From positions 23,527,778-23,591,777 of the forward strand of contig NC_092289.1 of the NCBI RefSeq assembly GCF_036320965.1: 64,000 bases of DNA. Direction: 5' to 3'. Position numbers and translations under genes: made by a program. The DNA comes from Panulirus ornatus (Eukaryota; Arthropoda; Malacostraca; Decapoda; Palinuridae). Position 1 is the first letter of the stretch, and every line of letters starts with the position of its first letter. Under the pieces are notes generated by a model. It was not told where the DNA came from. It did no database searches and saw only the letters and a list, made by a program, of their open reading frames with translations. Below, piece by piece: positions 36,450 to 49,643 of the stretch.

Positions 36450-39400
36450 GTAATTACAAAAAGTAAGCATATATATCAGATTAAAGGATAAACAAAAAAT
36501 GCAGGTCTCAAACAGGCACAGTAACACTTGTGCTGACAATCAATTCATCAGGAATTAAGTGTTCACGCTAAACACAGAGTGCCCAGCTGTGTGCACAAAA
36601 CCGTGAACCCTAACCTAGCTAAATTTTTGAAAGTTTTGTTTGGTCAACCCGTGTATGTGAACATCACGATTATGTAAACTAATGGTGATCCGCCAGAATT
36701 GTTTGCAAAACAACTTTAAGATTGTCAAGGACGATAAACAAAAAAATTTGCTAATACAAATTAATATCGAACAGCTGCCCACCATTTTTTTCATGCTTTT
36801 CATTTGTAACTTTCGTCTTCTGGTATAGTGGAAATCTTACCATCAATGGATGTTATATCCAACATAAACATCCTTCACAAACTCACAAGCGCAAACATCC
36901 TACTTCAGGTAATAAAACTGTTTTGCTGACAAACTATGGAGAAGCAGCTCTGTGCCCACACCACAGACGACAAGATGCTTGCCGAGACAAAAGAGCTTAA
37001 CGCGATGATGTGAGCAAAATTTAGCACATGACCGCTCATGAGTTGGGCGACCTTGAATCTCGATTGCATTCCCAGCACTGAAGCTGTAGGCACCCAGCTA
37101 CTGCTGTCACACAGGAGACGTCGCTGCCTCTCGTGTCTACCATGAGCTAAGCAACCCGGAAACTCGTACAACTGGCAGGCAAAATATAAATCCTTTTCAA
37201 TTATATTTGTCTGATCGCATTATCAATTCTTATAAAAACAACTTTAATCAATCCATAAAAAAAAAAAATTCAGAAGCATAAATGTTGAAAGCCGGTGCTT
37301 GGGATAACAGAAGCGTCTGCTCTGTTTACGTTAGTGTGATGCTTCATGACCGGGAGATCCCAGACCCACCAGGACGCAATTAAGTCGTCATGTATACAAC
37401 TAACGTGACTAAGGTTTATCTTATGAGCCAGCAAAAGATTTAAACCTCCTCGTGTGCTAGATCCGCAGCATTTCCACTACGTTTAATACAAGGGACTTGA
37501 CGCCAACAGAAGCTTGGACATACTATCATCAACCTGCTGCCTCAGTTTCGAAAATCCTTGAGTATGTGTCACTTTAAACATTCCTTGATACCTGAAAATA
37601 AGGACAATACATTTTTTCTTTAAAAGCGGGGTCAATTTCTTAGAAACACTATATGCGATTATATGTTTCACTTATTTTGTTCCCAAAGTCAAAAAAAACT
37701 GAGAGAAACACAGAACGTTCCTGAGCATGTGTTATACTGTACCTTTAAATTCCCCGAAAACCACAATGAGTAATCACGTTTTGGAAACAGCTTATGATGA
37801 GTCACGACCCGAGGTTACGCTCATGTCATTCTCTTCCTTTCAGAGGATATTCACTTGTTCATAACATGTTTTCAATTTTTAGGTCTACCTCTTCGACATT
37901 AACGATGATATCACGTAGAGAAATAGTATTCTTATGAGTGGCTGCATCGCATGCTTATGATCCACAACCGCATTTTCTTCTAAGACAATTTTTCTGCTCG
38001 TGGATTGATAATAACAAGCCTACCCTACAGGTGGTGACATTTTAAACCGCCAGAAAGCTGGCCGTGGTGTCTCAAAGGGACGAGTCTGCGGCATCGCCAA
38101 TGACAATCGAGCCGGCCAAACGTGATACTTCGCGACAGTTAGGGTGAACAAACCTACAGCGTCTATGCGGGCATGTAAGTCACACACGGCAACAGTTTGA
38201 TGGAGCAAGTATTGCCACTTAAAAAAGAGTGCTGCGCCTTGTCCTGGTGGATCCGTCTAAGAAGGGGTAACCAAGGTGCTAGTCAAGCTGGATTTGAGGT
38301 CTACGTGGAACCGGCTTACGGGTTCATGTTTACCACCACAAAACGTTGCATACACTTGTTCCTTACAATAAACGAAGTTGCCGGTGTTTCTAGCTCACAG
38401 GGTTACCTATCTACTTGTTAACCTTGTTTCACATCTTAGAACAACCAAGAAACGTTGACATTGGTTAAGTACACAACTTGAGGTACATTTACATCCTACC
38501 AAGTCGTTTGCTGCTGTCTCAGCCTTCCAGCATAGTCTGTTCCTATCTTTCCTGTATCTTTCTATATCATAATTTAAGCCTTCCAAGATGGTCTGTCTAT
38601 ACTGTAATGTTTAAAGTTCACTTATATTCAGCACCAGCCTTCCAGTGTGTGCGCGCGTATTCTACATTGTGTTTTACAGTATTACAAGTGTATTTCGCGA
38701 TCCAACTATGATTCAGAATGCTATCATTCCCGTTGTTTCGAACCCTTAAATGATTTCACGACAAAATCTAATACCTGTATGCTTTCCATATAACAATGTT
38801 CAACGATTATATAAATATTGTAGCGCATTACGTCACCAGTACAGATGTTCTTCACAATATCATCGAACTTAATTAGTCAAATTTTGATGCTTAAACTTCC
38901 ATGTTCAGCATACTTCCTATCACTGACACAATATCAGCACAACACTTGAACAAGGACATTACAGTATTATTCATGTCACAAGACTTGTGCATGTAGTGGC
39001 AATACAGTAATATTGGACGTTAAGTTTCCAGCTTCCCACCCTCCGTATCACATTACTGAAGGAATCCCCAACTATCAATGTGTGCTTGTTCGTGGTGTTA
39101 CGTCCTTGGGTTTTCATGTTTTTGTTTACCATTTCCAGACATTGTTTCAACTTTTTAATATATACTTGGTTTTATACCTCCCAGTACTCTAGATTTTTAT
39201 CAAACTGCAAACTGTATTAGGGTTTTCTCATTCCAAATCAGACAAACTTACGGTTTCAGTATGAACTATATTATTAATCTTGTGCCTCAAAAGGGCCCAA
39301 TTTCGGCATATGAACTTGTCTTTGCCTGTTTACTAATGGACCTCCCTATCACTCCCTCAGTGATCTACTACTAGCCCCTATGGTCAGGTACACCCAGCGC

Positions 39401-39580
39401 CTCTGGTGGACTCGTGTAAAGGAGGCACACATTGCCACAACGAACACAATTTGCCGTGTGGGTGTGGGCGGCGTCAGGAGCGGACGATGCGCTCCTACTC
39501 CAACCTCGCCACTCCAGTATAGTCCACAGTCTTCTAGATTACTGTATTCTGAATATGTACCTTAAAGATTTTGCAACAGG
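36450..39580. other. AT-rich, nothing recognised
   Basis: No exon, RNA gene or clear repeat. A minus frame at 36.9-37.2 kb is open but lacks motifs. Confidence 0.45.
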
Positions 39581-39584
39581 TTTA

Positions 39585-39589
<5 letters not shown>

Positions 39590-39660
<71 letters not shown>
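39590..39660. repeat. (AT)n microsatellite
   Basis: About 34 AT units on the left of the tRNA-Gly-like SINE. Confidence 0.96.
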
Positions 39661-39662
<2 letters not shown>

Positions 39663-39689
39663 TACAAACTTGCAACAGACAGGCTCGAA

Positions 39690-39785
39690 CCCGGGGCCTT
39701 ATGCATGGTAGGTGGTAGCGCTCCCGCCTGCCACGTACAAGGCCCTGGGTTCGAGCCTGGCTGTTGGTTTGTATGTTAAATGAAA
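39690..39785 (+). mobile_element. tRNA-Gly-like SINE head between two AT arrays
   Basis: Positions 39703-39765 read GCATGGTAGGTGGTAGCGCT, CCCGCCTGCCACGTACAAGG and CCCTGGGTTCGAGCC. The D-arm (GTGGTAG), the anticodon region (CGCCTGCCAC, the GCC glycine anticodon) and the T-arm (GGGTTCGA) match eukaryotic tRNA-Gly(GCC) in order. The anticodon stem is broken, so it is a SINE head or tRNA pseudogene, not a functional tRNA. A reversed T-arm-like segment lies just upstream at 39681-39699. Confidence 0.6.
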
Positions 39786-39810
39786 GTGCGCGTTCATTTG
39801 CACTATATTC

Positions 39811-39813
<3 letters not shown>

Positions 39814-39887
<74 letters not shown>
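39814..39887. repeat. (AT)n microsatellite
   Basis: About 36 AT units on the right of the tRNA-Gly-like SINE. Confidence 0.96.
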
Positions 39888-39889
<2 letters not shown>

Positions 39890-39890
<1 letters not shown>

Positions 39891-42800
39891 GTAATTGTTT
39901 AATTTTCGTGTGTTTCTTGACTACTACTTTTATCGACTTCTCTTTAAATAAAGTTGAAATTATCAACAATCCACCAAACACCTGTTCAGACGTACAAAGA
40001 AGGCCCTGAATTCGCTGTCTCCTAGTTCACCGGAAGTCTGTCAATTCAAGCGGGCCCTTACAATTCAAATGAAGTTTCGGGAAGAAAACTTCATTAGTAC
40101 AATTTTTTTTTTATGTTTTCGTCGTTCTTCTTTCTTATCAATACTGTACTGGAATTCTGCCCGTCTTTTAGATAATCCAATGAACCAATTTCATCAAGAT
40201 CTGCACTTAAAAGCCCTTTTCTGAATACGCGGCTTTATGAAATGTATGCACACTGCTATCACTTGCAGAAAGACAATCCACGTACGAGCTATAATCCATC
40301 TCAAGGTTAAGAAGGGGAAGGGATAGGGTTAGAATTTTCCGATTTGAGGTTAGTATATATAGATAGATAGATAGAGTCCTGGTATTAGGACCTCTTTTCA
40401 TAGGCTCTTGCAGCAGCAGGGACTGGATAGATTTCTTTGAAGCAAGATGTTTTTTGACGAGACCGTACTCTGCCTTGTCAACAGATGATGATACTGCTTC
40501 GTCAAAGGACCACTTGCGGTGTAACCTCGATTGTTCGTTTACTTTTTGCCACAGTTTTGGGATCGCTTTAGCTTCTTCAATACACCTTAAACTAATGTGC
40601 TGCGTTAAAGTATTCATTCAAAGAAACCCTAACTTTCCTCTAAACACTGGTTTATCCAAGTATACCATTCTATTTCCCAGGAAACATCCTTCAAAATCGA
40701 TCTCTCAGAAAATAAATCGATTACTAAACAATACGACCTCCGCTTAAAAGCTAAAATCTAACGACAATACCCTACACTCGTGTATCTAACGTTTTTAAGC
40801 TTACTGCACTCTGAATGAATTCGTCTCGATCCGTGCATTCCACATTACGGCAGGAAAATAAAATTATGATGCGTTTCCCTGAAGACGGCCAAGTCAGCAT
40901 GATTTATATTACTCTTGAAGCCTATGTTAACATTAATCACAATAATTCATTTTTAGGGGGGAGGTAACAATACCGCAAAAACAAGAGAATATCCCAGATA
41001 CCTCTCATGCACCACCGGTTCGACAACCCTGTCTTTTACTAATCATATTTCCAACTGACAATATAATGAACCAATAAGCAGCATGTACAACATATGAATG
41101 ACAATATCTGATATCTTTTCAGGAATTCGCTTTCAAAAAAAAGTGCTTGTATTCCAAAAGCGTACTTATCAATTTCAAAAAGAATCTACTAAATCCAAGG
41201 ATATATCACACTGCAAATGACAATCGCATCAGTACAATCGATCAATTTCCAAATTGCTAAACCTGTTGTCCACCATCGATCTACGTTGGATATTTTCATG
41301 ATATATGATATTCTTGATATTATCAATTCTTACCATCAGCGAACTTAACCAATATGTAAATAAGTCAAACTGTCCACACAAGCGATGACTCCTCTCACGT
41401 ACACAGTAAACCATAATGTGCAAACCCTTTAGGCAGTACAAAGATTGTTTAACAATATTGCAGTAAAATAAATCAGTACTAATACTGCAGAATTTTACCG
41501 ATAAATTCTGACGGAAATTACTTCAAAATACATCTTTCTTTCTTAATCTTATATACCACATCTAAATCTTCATCCCTACAAATACAACCATCCCCTTCAT
41601 AAACCTCTCTCCAAAACCAGATATGTTTGAAAGCTTTCACTCACGGAAAAGGTTGCCTCTCAGTTACTGGTCAATTCCAGTCCATACAAAAAATAAATAC
41701 ACATCAAACAGCTTCACACTGAACCCGCTTGCCATTCACAGATCTCCATTAAGAAACATACCACGCAAGCTTTACCATCCGCCTATCCTCACAACAACAA
41801 AGGAATTCCTTAAATTTTCATATACGAGACTAATTATTCCAACTGATATCGTCCATACCCAAGACGACCTCTTACACCAACCAGCAAGATACAGAGCCCC
41901 AGGGTAGTAGGGTCTGCACCAGTTGCTTGTGCATTGGCCGCAATTTGGCGCGTGAACGCTCTATTTATAGCCGACTTTTCCCGCTTCTCCGTGACGTCAA
42001 CGTCAACATGCAACCTTACCCTGGATCACCCCTACGACCTTCGGAAGATGTGAACAAATGTAGTACTTCCGTGGCAAAACTCTCTTGATGTAGCATGTTA
42101 ACTGCAATCCGGAATATAAGTGGAGAGGAACTGTATCAATACTCAAATCCTTAAAAAAAGAAAAGTAGAACATGCTCGTATCTATAACCAAAGTTCATTC
42201 ATTCTTCCCTTACCCATCCTTTTTTTTCTCTCGTTTACAGCAACAACACGAAGAGAAATGGGTGAAAACTTCAGAACAACGGTGTAATGTCTCGTTTACA
42301 GCAACACCAGGAACAGAAATCGGTGGAAAGAACTTCAGAACAGTGTGTAATGTTCATTTAAGCCCATATAAGTGACCTAGTAGCCCTAAACTTACTATTA
42401 GTAATTATATGGCATTCACGTGTGTTCTAACATTAACAATTAAGATATCAAACTAACAAAAGAATGTGCCAAATGTTAATTCCATAACCTGGGTTTGAAG
42501 CTTTCAGGCATTTTTCTAGTAATAAAATTCGATGCATTTCTGGGGGGGGGGGGGGTCACAAATGCATGCGTATATGAAGCGATATACAGAGAGTAACAAA
42601 ACCATGATATGCTTACAACATACCTTATAGGTATATATATGCACCATAAAAATCATGCACTTCTTACCTCCAGACGAATATCAAAACAAAAAGACATTTG
42701 CAATAAAAAATCTAATAAGTATAAATTCACGTCTAAAGACATTTCTTAACTAAGCCATCATGAAACGTGTTTTCGATCCAACTGCAATGCATTCATCACC

Positions 42801-44290
42801 GAGTTAAACGGGTAGCAGAACTTCGGCAAACATTTACTAATCTCGGAACAGCGATTATTTCCTTATAGAGGAAAATTAAATTGATTACAGCTTTCATTAC
42901 ATTACAATTCACAATGCATTTCACCTAGTTTTGAAAACCTTAAGTTAGTCTAGTTGTTTGTTGCTAATCACCCTCAAATGAAACAATTTCGTTTCCTGAA
43001 ACAAGCCAAAAAAAAAAAAAATCTTGAAATACCTGAAGCATTCGGTATTTGAAGAATTTCGTAATTGCATTATAAATCAAACATTCTAGTTTCCGAATTT
43101 CGAAGTCTATGAACGGAGAAACTTATTGGCCAGATTCTAAAATGACATTTAGGAATTCTTCATCGAATATATATATAAAAGACTCAAAGTTCTAATTCCT
43201 GACTTAAAACAGCTTCAATGCAATCCGTCAGCATTATGAGAAATCAGCGGAGTCAAACTCTCTCATTAACTCGTACAAAACAGTGAAGCACTGAAGTGCT
43301 TTCTGAATGTTTAATGTAAATTAACGCAAGAAGACGTCAATAAATTCCAAATATTCTTAGATCACAACCAGAATTTGGTGAATCCGTCATCCAATTGCTG
43401 ATCCTGCAACTCCTCAAAATTCATGCACTGCCCGCGCTGCTTCCATCAACCCTTTTAAATTACTGGGTACGTTCTTATCTCTGATCTGGAGCCAAATGTT
43501 CCCCAAAGCTGTAATCCCTACGTGTAAGATAACAATGAGGAAAATGCATGATGAGATAACATGCTCGAGTCAAAGGACTGTTTATCATTTTCTGCATTTA
43601 ACATTCACTCGGTCAGTATAAAGGGGAAAAAAAGAAAGGAGTTGGGAAATACTGACTTGGGGATAACTTCAAGGCAACCTACGATCACGTTACATTTTCA
43701 ATTCAGGTGATTGTTTCCTCTTTCTGGATTATGCTCCAAAATACGATAAAAAGGGAGGATAATCAGCAAACTAAATAAAGTCTGTAGCATGCAGATAATT
43801 TTCAAGTGTCTTCTGAAGTGCATTTAGTACAATAACTTCCACCACAAAATGTAGAGCAATTTCGTATGGTTTGAGGAAAGCACTTTAATTAACGTACACA
43901 TCAGGACTTGGTTTAGCACTAAGTGAAGAACTGGGGTGAAGTAATCACGTGGTTCAGTGAGCACTGGAGATGCTGGCCCAAGTTCAACAGCCGCCTCCAC
44001 CGTGCTGGTATGAGCTATGCGGGCTCGAGTCGGCTTGATCACTCAAGCACACACTACAACATATACGAATAAGTCTTCCACTGCATGACTACTATGCTCC
44101 TTCTCCTCCTCAGAAGCGTTATTACTGTGAATCCAAAAACCATTACCGAATAATCACAACATTCACTATTTTCAATTAGTTCTGTATGTTATCTGACACA
44201 CTTAAGCACATAATTTCCATATAAGGACTTATTTTTCTTAACAGTCGTTGATGTTACCATACATATTAGTGATCAAGAGGATACGAAGAG
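39890..44290. other. AT-rich intron-like sequence
   Basis: Apart from the 62-bp duplication and a G run at 42542-42555 I recognise nothing. Open frames at 40.2-40.75 kb and 41.6-41.9 kb have no motifs. Confidence 0.4.
42229..42352 (+). repeat. Tandem duplication of about 62 bp
   Basis: Two units starting TCTCGTTTACAGCAACA and ending GTGTAATG, at 42229-42289 and 42290-42352. Confidence 0.85.
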
Positions 44291-44299
44291 TTATCTTAC

Positions 44300-44353
44300 C
44301 ATCAGGCATGTATAAAGAACGATGTGTGATGGGAGCTGAAGTGAGGGTATCGG
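44300..44353 (-). CDS. Candidate 54-nt phase 1-1 internal exon
   Basis: On the minus strand a long pyrimidine-rich tract (CCCTTCTCCCCACC...) ending in CAG precedes 44353, and GATG|GTAAGA marks a donor after 44300. The 54 bases are open in the frame dictated by the signal-peptide exon at 53.5 kb. With the carried-over G they read ADTLTSAPITHRSLYMPD and leave one G for the next exon. Joined to exon 1 this gives ...FIVA-DTLT..., a plausible signal peptidase site with a small residue at -1. The exon would slot between 53.5 kb and 5.4 kb without breaking the frame. Seen: splice signals and open frame. Inferred: use as an exon. A chance match to splice signals in a large intron remains possible. 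Confidence 0.42.
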
Positions 44354-44359
44354 CTGACG

Positions 44360-45510
44360 GTGGGAACAGGTGGGGAGAAGGGAGCAAGCAGTGCCTGCCA
44401 CCGCGCTAACTCAGTCACAAGGCGGATCATGTGGCCGGTGCTTGCATAACACAACCTCCACCCACTCGCGAGCTGCCACCTGTTTCCATGCTGACCAAGC
44501 CTTCTGTGCCCTCCCACACACTACACACACACGCATGCATCCCATTAACCGCGAATACATTCATGCAATATCACAAGCACAAAGATACCCGCTACATGGA
44601 GGAAAGGAGGAAGTAGAGAAATGCAGGATGAAACTATGGGGAAAATGTCTGCCCACTTTTGTAGAAAAAAAAAAAAACATGCAAGACCCAACAACTTCGT
44701 ATTTCTACCATACAGACGAATTTTATGAGGCTATCCGTATTTTTACCTTTATTTTGTTACGTCCAGTGCTCTACTGCATTCAAACAAAACAAAATCCTTT
44801 ACACTTTTCTTACCCAGTTTCCTTACATTCTGGAATCTCGGTGGATTTCAAAGAACAGTCCTATACTAATATCATTGTGGTGCCCCAGTTTAAATCAAAG
44901 GTGGCTATCAAGTCCCTTAACCTCCTCCTCTCTAATGATGACAAACCCAAGACTTCCCTTCTTCCATTAATAACTAATTTCCCTTAAATTCTGGTACTCT
45001 ATTCACCGAATTCCACTGATCTTCCTCTGTTTTCTCTAAATTGAACTCAAGCTATTAAAGCATATTACGATGTGTGATCAAAAATACGCCGTACTGTAAC
45101 TTCTTGAACATCTTGCTGTCCATATACCCTGATGGCTATTTTGACACTACCCAAAATAAACCTAAGTCTGCTTCTCTCACGATCCTCCTCAAGTGATCTT
45201 CCAATAATTAATCTTGCAAAATGTCAATTCTAAACTCTTTCACACACCAATTTTTGTAACGATCCCGATAAACTGGCATTCCTTCTCTCATTTGTTCCCA
45301 TCCTTTCTCTTCGTCATTGACTTTACATTTGGATTTTGTTTCATATGTAATTAATGTAATCATTGCTGCATTCTATCTATGACTTACTCATTTGTGTAAA
45401 TACTATCACTCATATCCCGTGGTCTCAACTACAGGATTCACAATGAGACACTCTAACCTCATCTAAAGTTCTGCTGCTTTCATTCCAAAACCTAACTGAA
45501 GCATATTCTA
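44360..45510. other. No confident feature
   Basis: A plus frame of about 200 codons from 44370 spans an A run and has no recognisable motif; I treat it as chance. Confidence 0.4.
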
Positions 45511-45514
45511 TGAC

Positions 45515-46035
45515 CTTGGCTGCAGCAGTCACACTTGGACTCCACGACCTCTGCTGCCGCAATCACGTACAATACATGACCTTAGCTGGACCAGTTAAAT
45601 TCACACTCCACCATTTTAACGGCAACAGCCACAACCACACACGCCTATATCTGCTGCTACAGTCACAGACATTCCAATTTGGCTGCAGCAGTCACATTTA
45701 CTCTCTCCAACTTCAGCTGCTCTTGTTCTGGAACACACTTCACCACAGCTGCAGTGGTCATATCAACACTCTACGCCTAAAATACAGCAGTCACACTCCA
45801 GCAGCTAAACTGTAGCAGTCTAATCACACCCATCAGCTTCGCCACAAGACACACATTCCACCACACCAGCTGCAGCTGTAACATTAAACTCAACTACTTC
45901 AGCCGCAACAGTTACATCTATGCTACAACTTCAACTGCAATAGTCACACTTACATCACTATTGATAAGCATCCAGCAAACACTCCAATTTCACTAGACTT
46001 TCAACTATAGCAGTCATATCTAAACTTAGTCACTG
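45515..46035. repeat. Degenerate GCTGCAGCAGTCACA repeat
   Basis: Loose units of about 40-50 bp built on CAACTTCAGCTGCAGCAGTC and ACACTCCA. Confidence 0.55.
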
Positions 46036-47278
46036 CTCTACTGGCCACACTTACAATTTTCAATCATATCTTTAAAAGCCATATCCACATTGCAATTTCT
46101 GGCAAAAAGTCCTACTCATATTCATGATTCAGAAACAGCACTAACTCGCAACCCACAATCCGTTCTAGCACTCGCACATTCCACATCAGTGACCTAAGGA
46201 AGCCACTCAACTGTTGCACTAAACCTCTGACCCACCACGGATCACAAATCCCATCTAAGCAGGCACCGACCACCATTTCCAGTTAACATGTTTAATTTGA
46301 GATGATACCTTTCACATAAAACCCAAAACAATTGACAAATCATTTACAATATATTTTCAATGGCCATCTCAAAAGAAAAAAGTATGATAATGAAAAGCAA
46401 AAAATTAACCAGAGCTCCTCTGGCATTTGCAGACCTGACAAAAAATTTCATGGAACAAGAGCCAAGAACAGTTCTTCTGCAAATGTAATGAACCACTCCA
46501 ATAAACAGGTAACTGAAGAAGAATCATCAAACAAAAAAATTTGGCTTACCTCAGTTTCTTTACAATATCAGTTTCTACATCTATAGCTATCCATGTTTGT
46601 AAACATCAAATGATACTGTTGCAAGAATCACCTTTTTCTGTATATTGAGGTCATACCTGTGTTTAAGCTCTTTCCAATGGTGAACACAACAAATCAATCA
46701 TCTTAAAAACATGCCAACAAAGAAAGGTGGAAACAAAATTGTGGGAGTAAACTTTGCAAAATGACTTATCCATGATGACAAGTAAAATTCCAGCAACAGC
46801 ACTGGCTATATGCTATCCCTTACAGGTACATTTGTATACAAAATGGAACAAAAGCACTCACTCTGCCATCAAGCAAGACTTTTACTATAGTCTGCATCAA
46901 ACTAATATGCATCTCCAGATATAACAGTTTCCACAAACTATCCTTAAATTCATATCTACAAACATCTAATAATTCAAAAGGCCTAAACCGGTGCCTGATC
47001 CTTTCCAGATAATAGCACCTGATCCTTTCCAAATTATAGATCATAATATTCTACAAATGAAAAATCACATTATTTACATAATTGTACATATATGTTAACT
47101 CCATGTTTATAATAAGTATCCTCATCTACAGGTAAATACCTTTCAGCATCATGTACTCTTAATTACTGTACTATGAAAATTACACTTACCAGTATCCTGC
47201 ATAAGCTATAGGAATTACAGATTCCAAAGTTACTTCCCGTAGGAGTCGTTCAGTATAATAAACATAAAAGTGCATTAA

Positions 47279-47367
47279 ATGTCTAATAATGCATCCATCA
47301 CACAAAATAATCACTCTTTATACTAATGCATCCATCACACAAAAAATTATTCTCTTTATACCCTGCC
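47279..47367 (+). repeat. Near-duplicate of about 44 bp
   Basis: TAATGCATCCATCACACAAA and CTCTTTATAC occur twice, about 38-44 bases apart. Confidence 0.7.
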
Positions 47368-47645
47368 CTAAGGAGGTGTTAAGATTTTCAACGAACTGCA
47401 GTAATATGCTACTGAAATATACACAATATCAGTAAAAGGAAAAATCCTTTACCAAGGATATACAGAGCCATTTTTTTTTTTTTCTTTTACTTACCATCAG
47501 TCATACAACGAAATAATGGTCAAAGTATAGTGTCAGGCCCCATCTCTGGTCAATATCTTTTTACCACGTACCTTCAATGATCATGCTTGATTACCCAGTG
47601 TTCTAATATCATAATATACCAACTGACAAAAGTAAGCAAGGATCA

Positions 47646-47736
47646 GAGGCTATATAACCGGAGTAGAAGGATTTAGAGCTATATAACCTGAGTAGAAGGA
47701 TTTAGAGGCTATATAACCTTAGCAGAAAGATTTAGG
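47646..47736 (+). repeat. 30-bp repeat, three units
   Basis: Three units of GAGGCTATATAACC plus GAGTAGAAGGATTTA; each carries a TATATAA motif. The second is one base shorter. Confidence 0.85.
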
Positions 47737-48097
47737 TATTATTCAACACTGTAACTTAGTTTCTGCATAATCTTCATTATTTCTAATCAATGCCATTGCT
47801 CAAGGCTGCATCTACACAGGATATCCTCTTTTATTCATCCAATCTATCAAAACACAGAGAAACCTGTTCAGCTCTTCCTCAAATGTATTGACAGAAGTGT
47901 CCCTGATGTTTTGGAACTTCACTGGATGGGGTTTAAAATGTCTTTGGCCCTAATGACTAGGCAGATTTTTCTTATAATGGAAAGGTTATGAGGGGAATTT
48001 TACCTTCCATTGGGGTGAGTATGCCATTTACCATGCCAATAATGCCTGAGAGTGAGAAGTTAATGCATTTTTGTGTGCTCATGTAACATTTCACTTT

Positions 48098-48328
48098 TTT
48101 TCATACACATTCACCATCTCCCGCACAGCGAAGTAGCATTAAGAACAGATGATGGAGCCTTTGAGGAAAAAATCCCCACCTGACCACCCCCTCTCTGTTC
48201 CTTCTTTTGGAAAGTAAAACAGGAGGGGAGGATTTCCAGCCCCCACACTCCCACCGCTTTTAGTCGCCTTCTACTACATGCAGGGAATACATGGGTAGCA
48301 TTCTTTCGCCTCCATCCTCAGGGATAAA
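48098..48328 (-). mobile_element. SINE-like repeat, family S copy 1
   Basis: Reading the minus strand: a 5' half with GAATGCTACCCATGTATTCC, GTAGAAGGCGACTAAAAGCG and GGGGGCTGGAAATCCTCCCC; then a middle block near AAGAAGGAACAGAG; then AATGCTACTTCGCTGTGCGG and a short A-rich end. It matches the cluster at 62.2-63.2 kb over its whole length. No protein is encoded. Confidence 0.7.
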
Positions 48329-49631
48329 ATTTCAAGTAACTAACATTACTTAATTCATACTTGAACACTATATTTCATCTGCTTTTCCACTTTGTAAGAT
48401 GAAATTAACACACTACTGCACTCTGCTAGTACTAGTGCTCTACTGACTGACATTAAACTTCTAGTCTGCTCTTTAGAGTATGAAAATTAAGGTTGTCCAA
48501 GATCCCCTCCCAGATCTTTCCTGTTGCCTTCTCAGGTTATACAGAGACTGTGCAAGCATTGCTCCCAGCTCTTCCATCTTACAATTATATTTACAACATA
48601 GAGCTTTCTTAAGCCCATTAGAACATGTTAATATATTTTGTTTTTTTGTCTCCTATGGTTATTTTCACGAAGATTCTGGGATCATATATGCAAGATATTC
48701 CATTACTCATCATTTTATCATTTATAACAGGATACAATATGGTGGGCTATATGGAAATACACAGCAAGCACTGCCCCTTCAAAAACAGTACTTATCATCC
48801 ATAAAAAACAGTATTGTACATGTGAACCTGAATAATCTCAACTGCAAATATAATTAAAAAAAATACCCCAAAACAATTCATGCTGGTCAAAGTACAGCAA
48901 TGAAGGTATCCAGGAAGTGCATATATAAATCATAATCCTTAGTGTCTGAACCTCTACTGATAAAAACATAGAGGTCCTTATCATTAGCCACTAACACTCA
49001 AGAAAGTTAAATATAACTGTGTAGATGATGTTTGGTCTTAATCTACAATATAGTACTCTGCCAAATTGTTAGCCTTGCCCTGAAATGAAGACAATTTATT
49101 ACAAGAAATAAAAATTCATATCAAACCAGTGCATGGCCTGTGGTGTCATATATGAACTGTAATTTAAAGAACAGAAATGGGATCTTAACCTTTCACAGAC
49201 TGTTCTTTACTCCTTTTAAGTCAGGAGGATCCTCACCCTCAAAAGGGACTAAGCTATACATCTGCTACTCTGATAACTTAGGATATGAGGAAATGGCTAT
49301 CCTACAGGGTTAGATGCTTTTGTATATTTTAGAAACAGCTGTCCAGCAAATTCTTAAATTTCACCACTTAATTTTGTTTACTCTATCAATGCTTCCCTCT
49401 TATCCATAGGCATCATTACAATTTCTGTAGAGGTTTTCCAGAGAACATGCGCAATGAACCATTTCAAGCACTCCAACAAGGTTTAAATACTGAAACAGGA
49501 ACTTAAATTCTATATCAGTTCAATTATGAATGTTAAAACTGTAAGTGATAAAGGTCTTGTTTATCAAACCATACTAAAATATTCCCCAATTCTTTGAAAA
49601 TATCATAATCATACAAGTTTATTTTTCTTAC

Positions 49632-49643
49632 CATCCTCCCTGC
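49632..49643 (-). CDS. Candidate 12-nt microexon
   Basis: On the minus strand a T-rich tract ending GCATTGTAG precedes 49643 and GATG|GTAAGA follows 49632. The 12 bases would add Gly-Arg-Glu-Asp in phase 1-1 between the signal-peptide exon and the 44.3 kb exon. The acceptor is good, but a 12-base exon cannot be told from chance without transcript data. Confidence 0.22.

Larger units (their letters stand above)
46040..48095. other. AT-rich intron-like sequence with small duplications
   Basis: Only the 44-bp and 30-bp repeats stand out. Confidence 0.45.

Noticed and set aside
36836..36900. Exon candidate before the GATG|GTAAGA at 36836
   Set aside because: The available acceptor gives the wrong phase and has a poor pyrimidine tract.
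41329..41400. Exon candidate before the GATG|GTAAGA at 41329
   Set aside because: A stop lies in the required phase and the only nearer AG gives a 10-base segment that breaks phase.
41935..42005. Possible promoter with CTATTTATAG and TGACGTCAACGTC
   Set aside because: TATA-like and CRE-like words are present, but no transcript start or exon follows; too weak.
44370..44987. Plus-strand frame of 205 codons, the longest ATG-started plus frame I noticed outside repeats
   Set aside because: No recognisable motif, low-complexity Lys run, AT-rich end; consistent with chance in 64 kb.
47490..47600. Exon candidate before the GATG|GTAAGT at 47490
   Set aside because: In the required phase a TGA lies about 30 bases upstream with no acceptor between.
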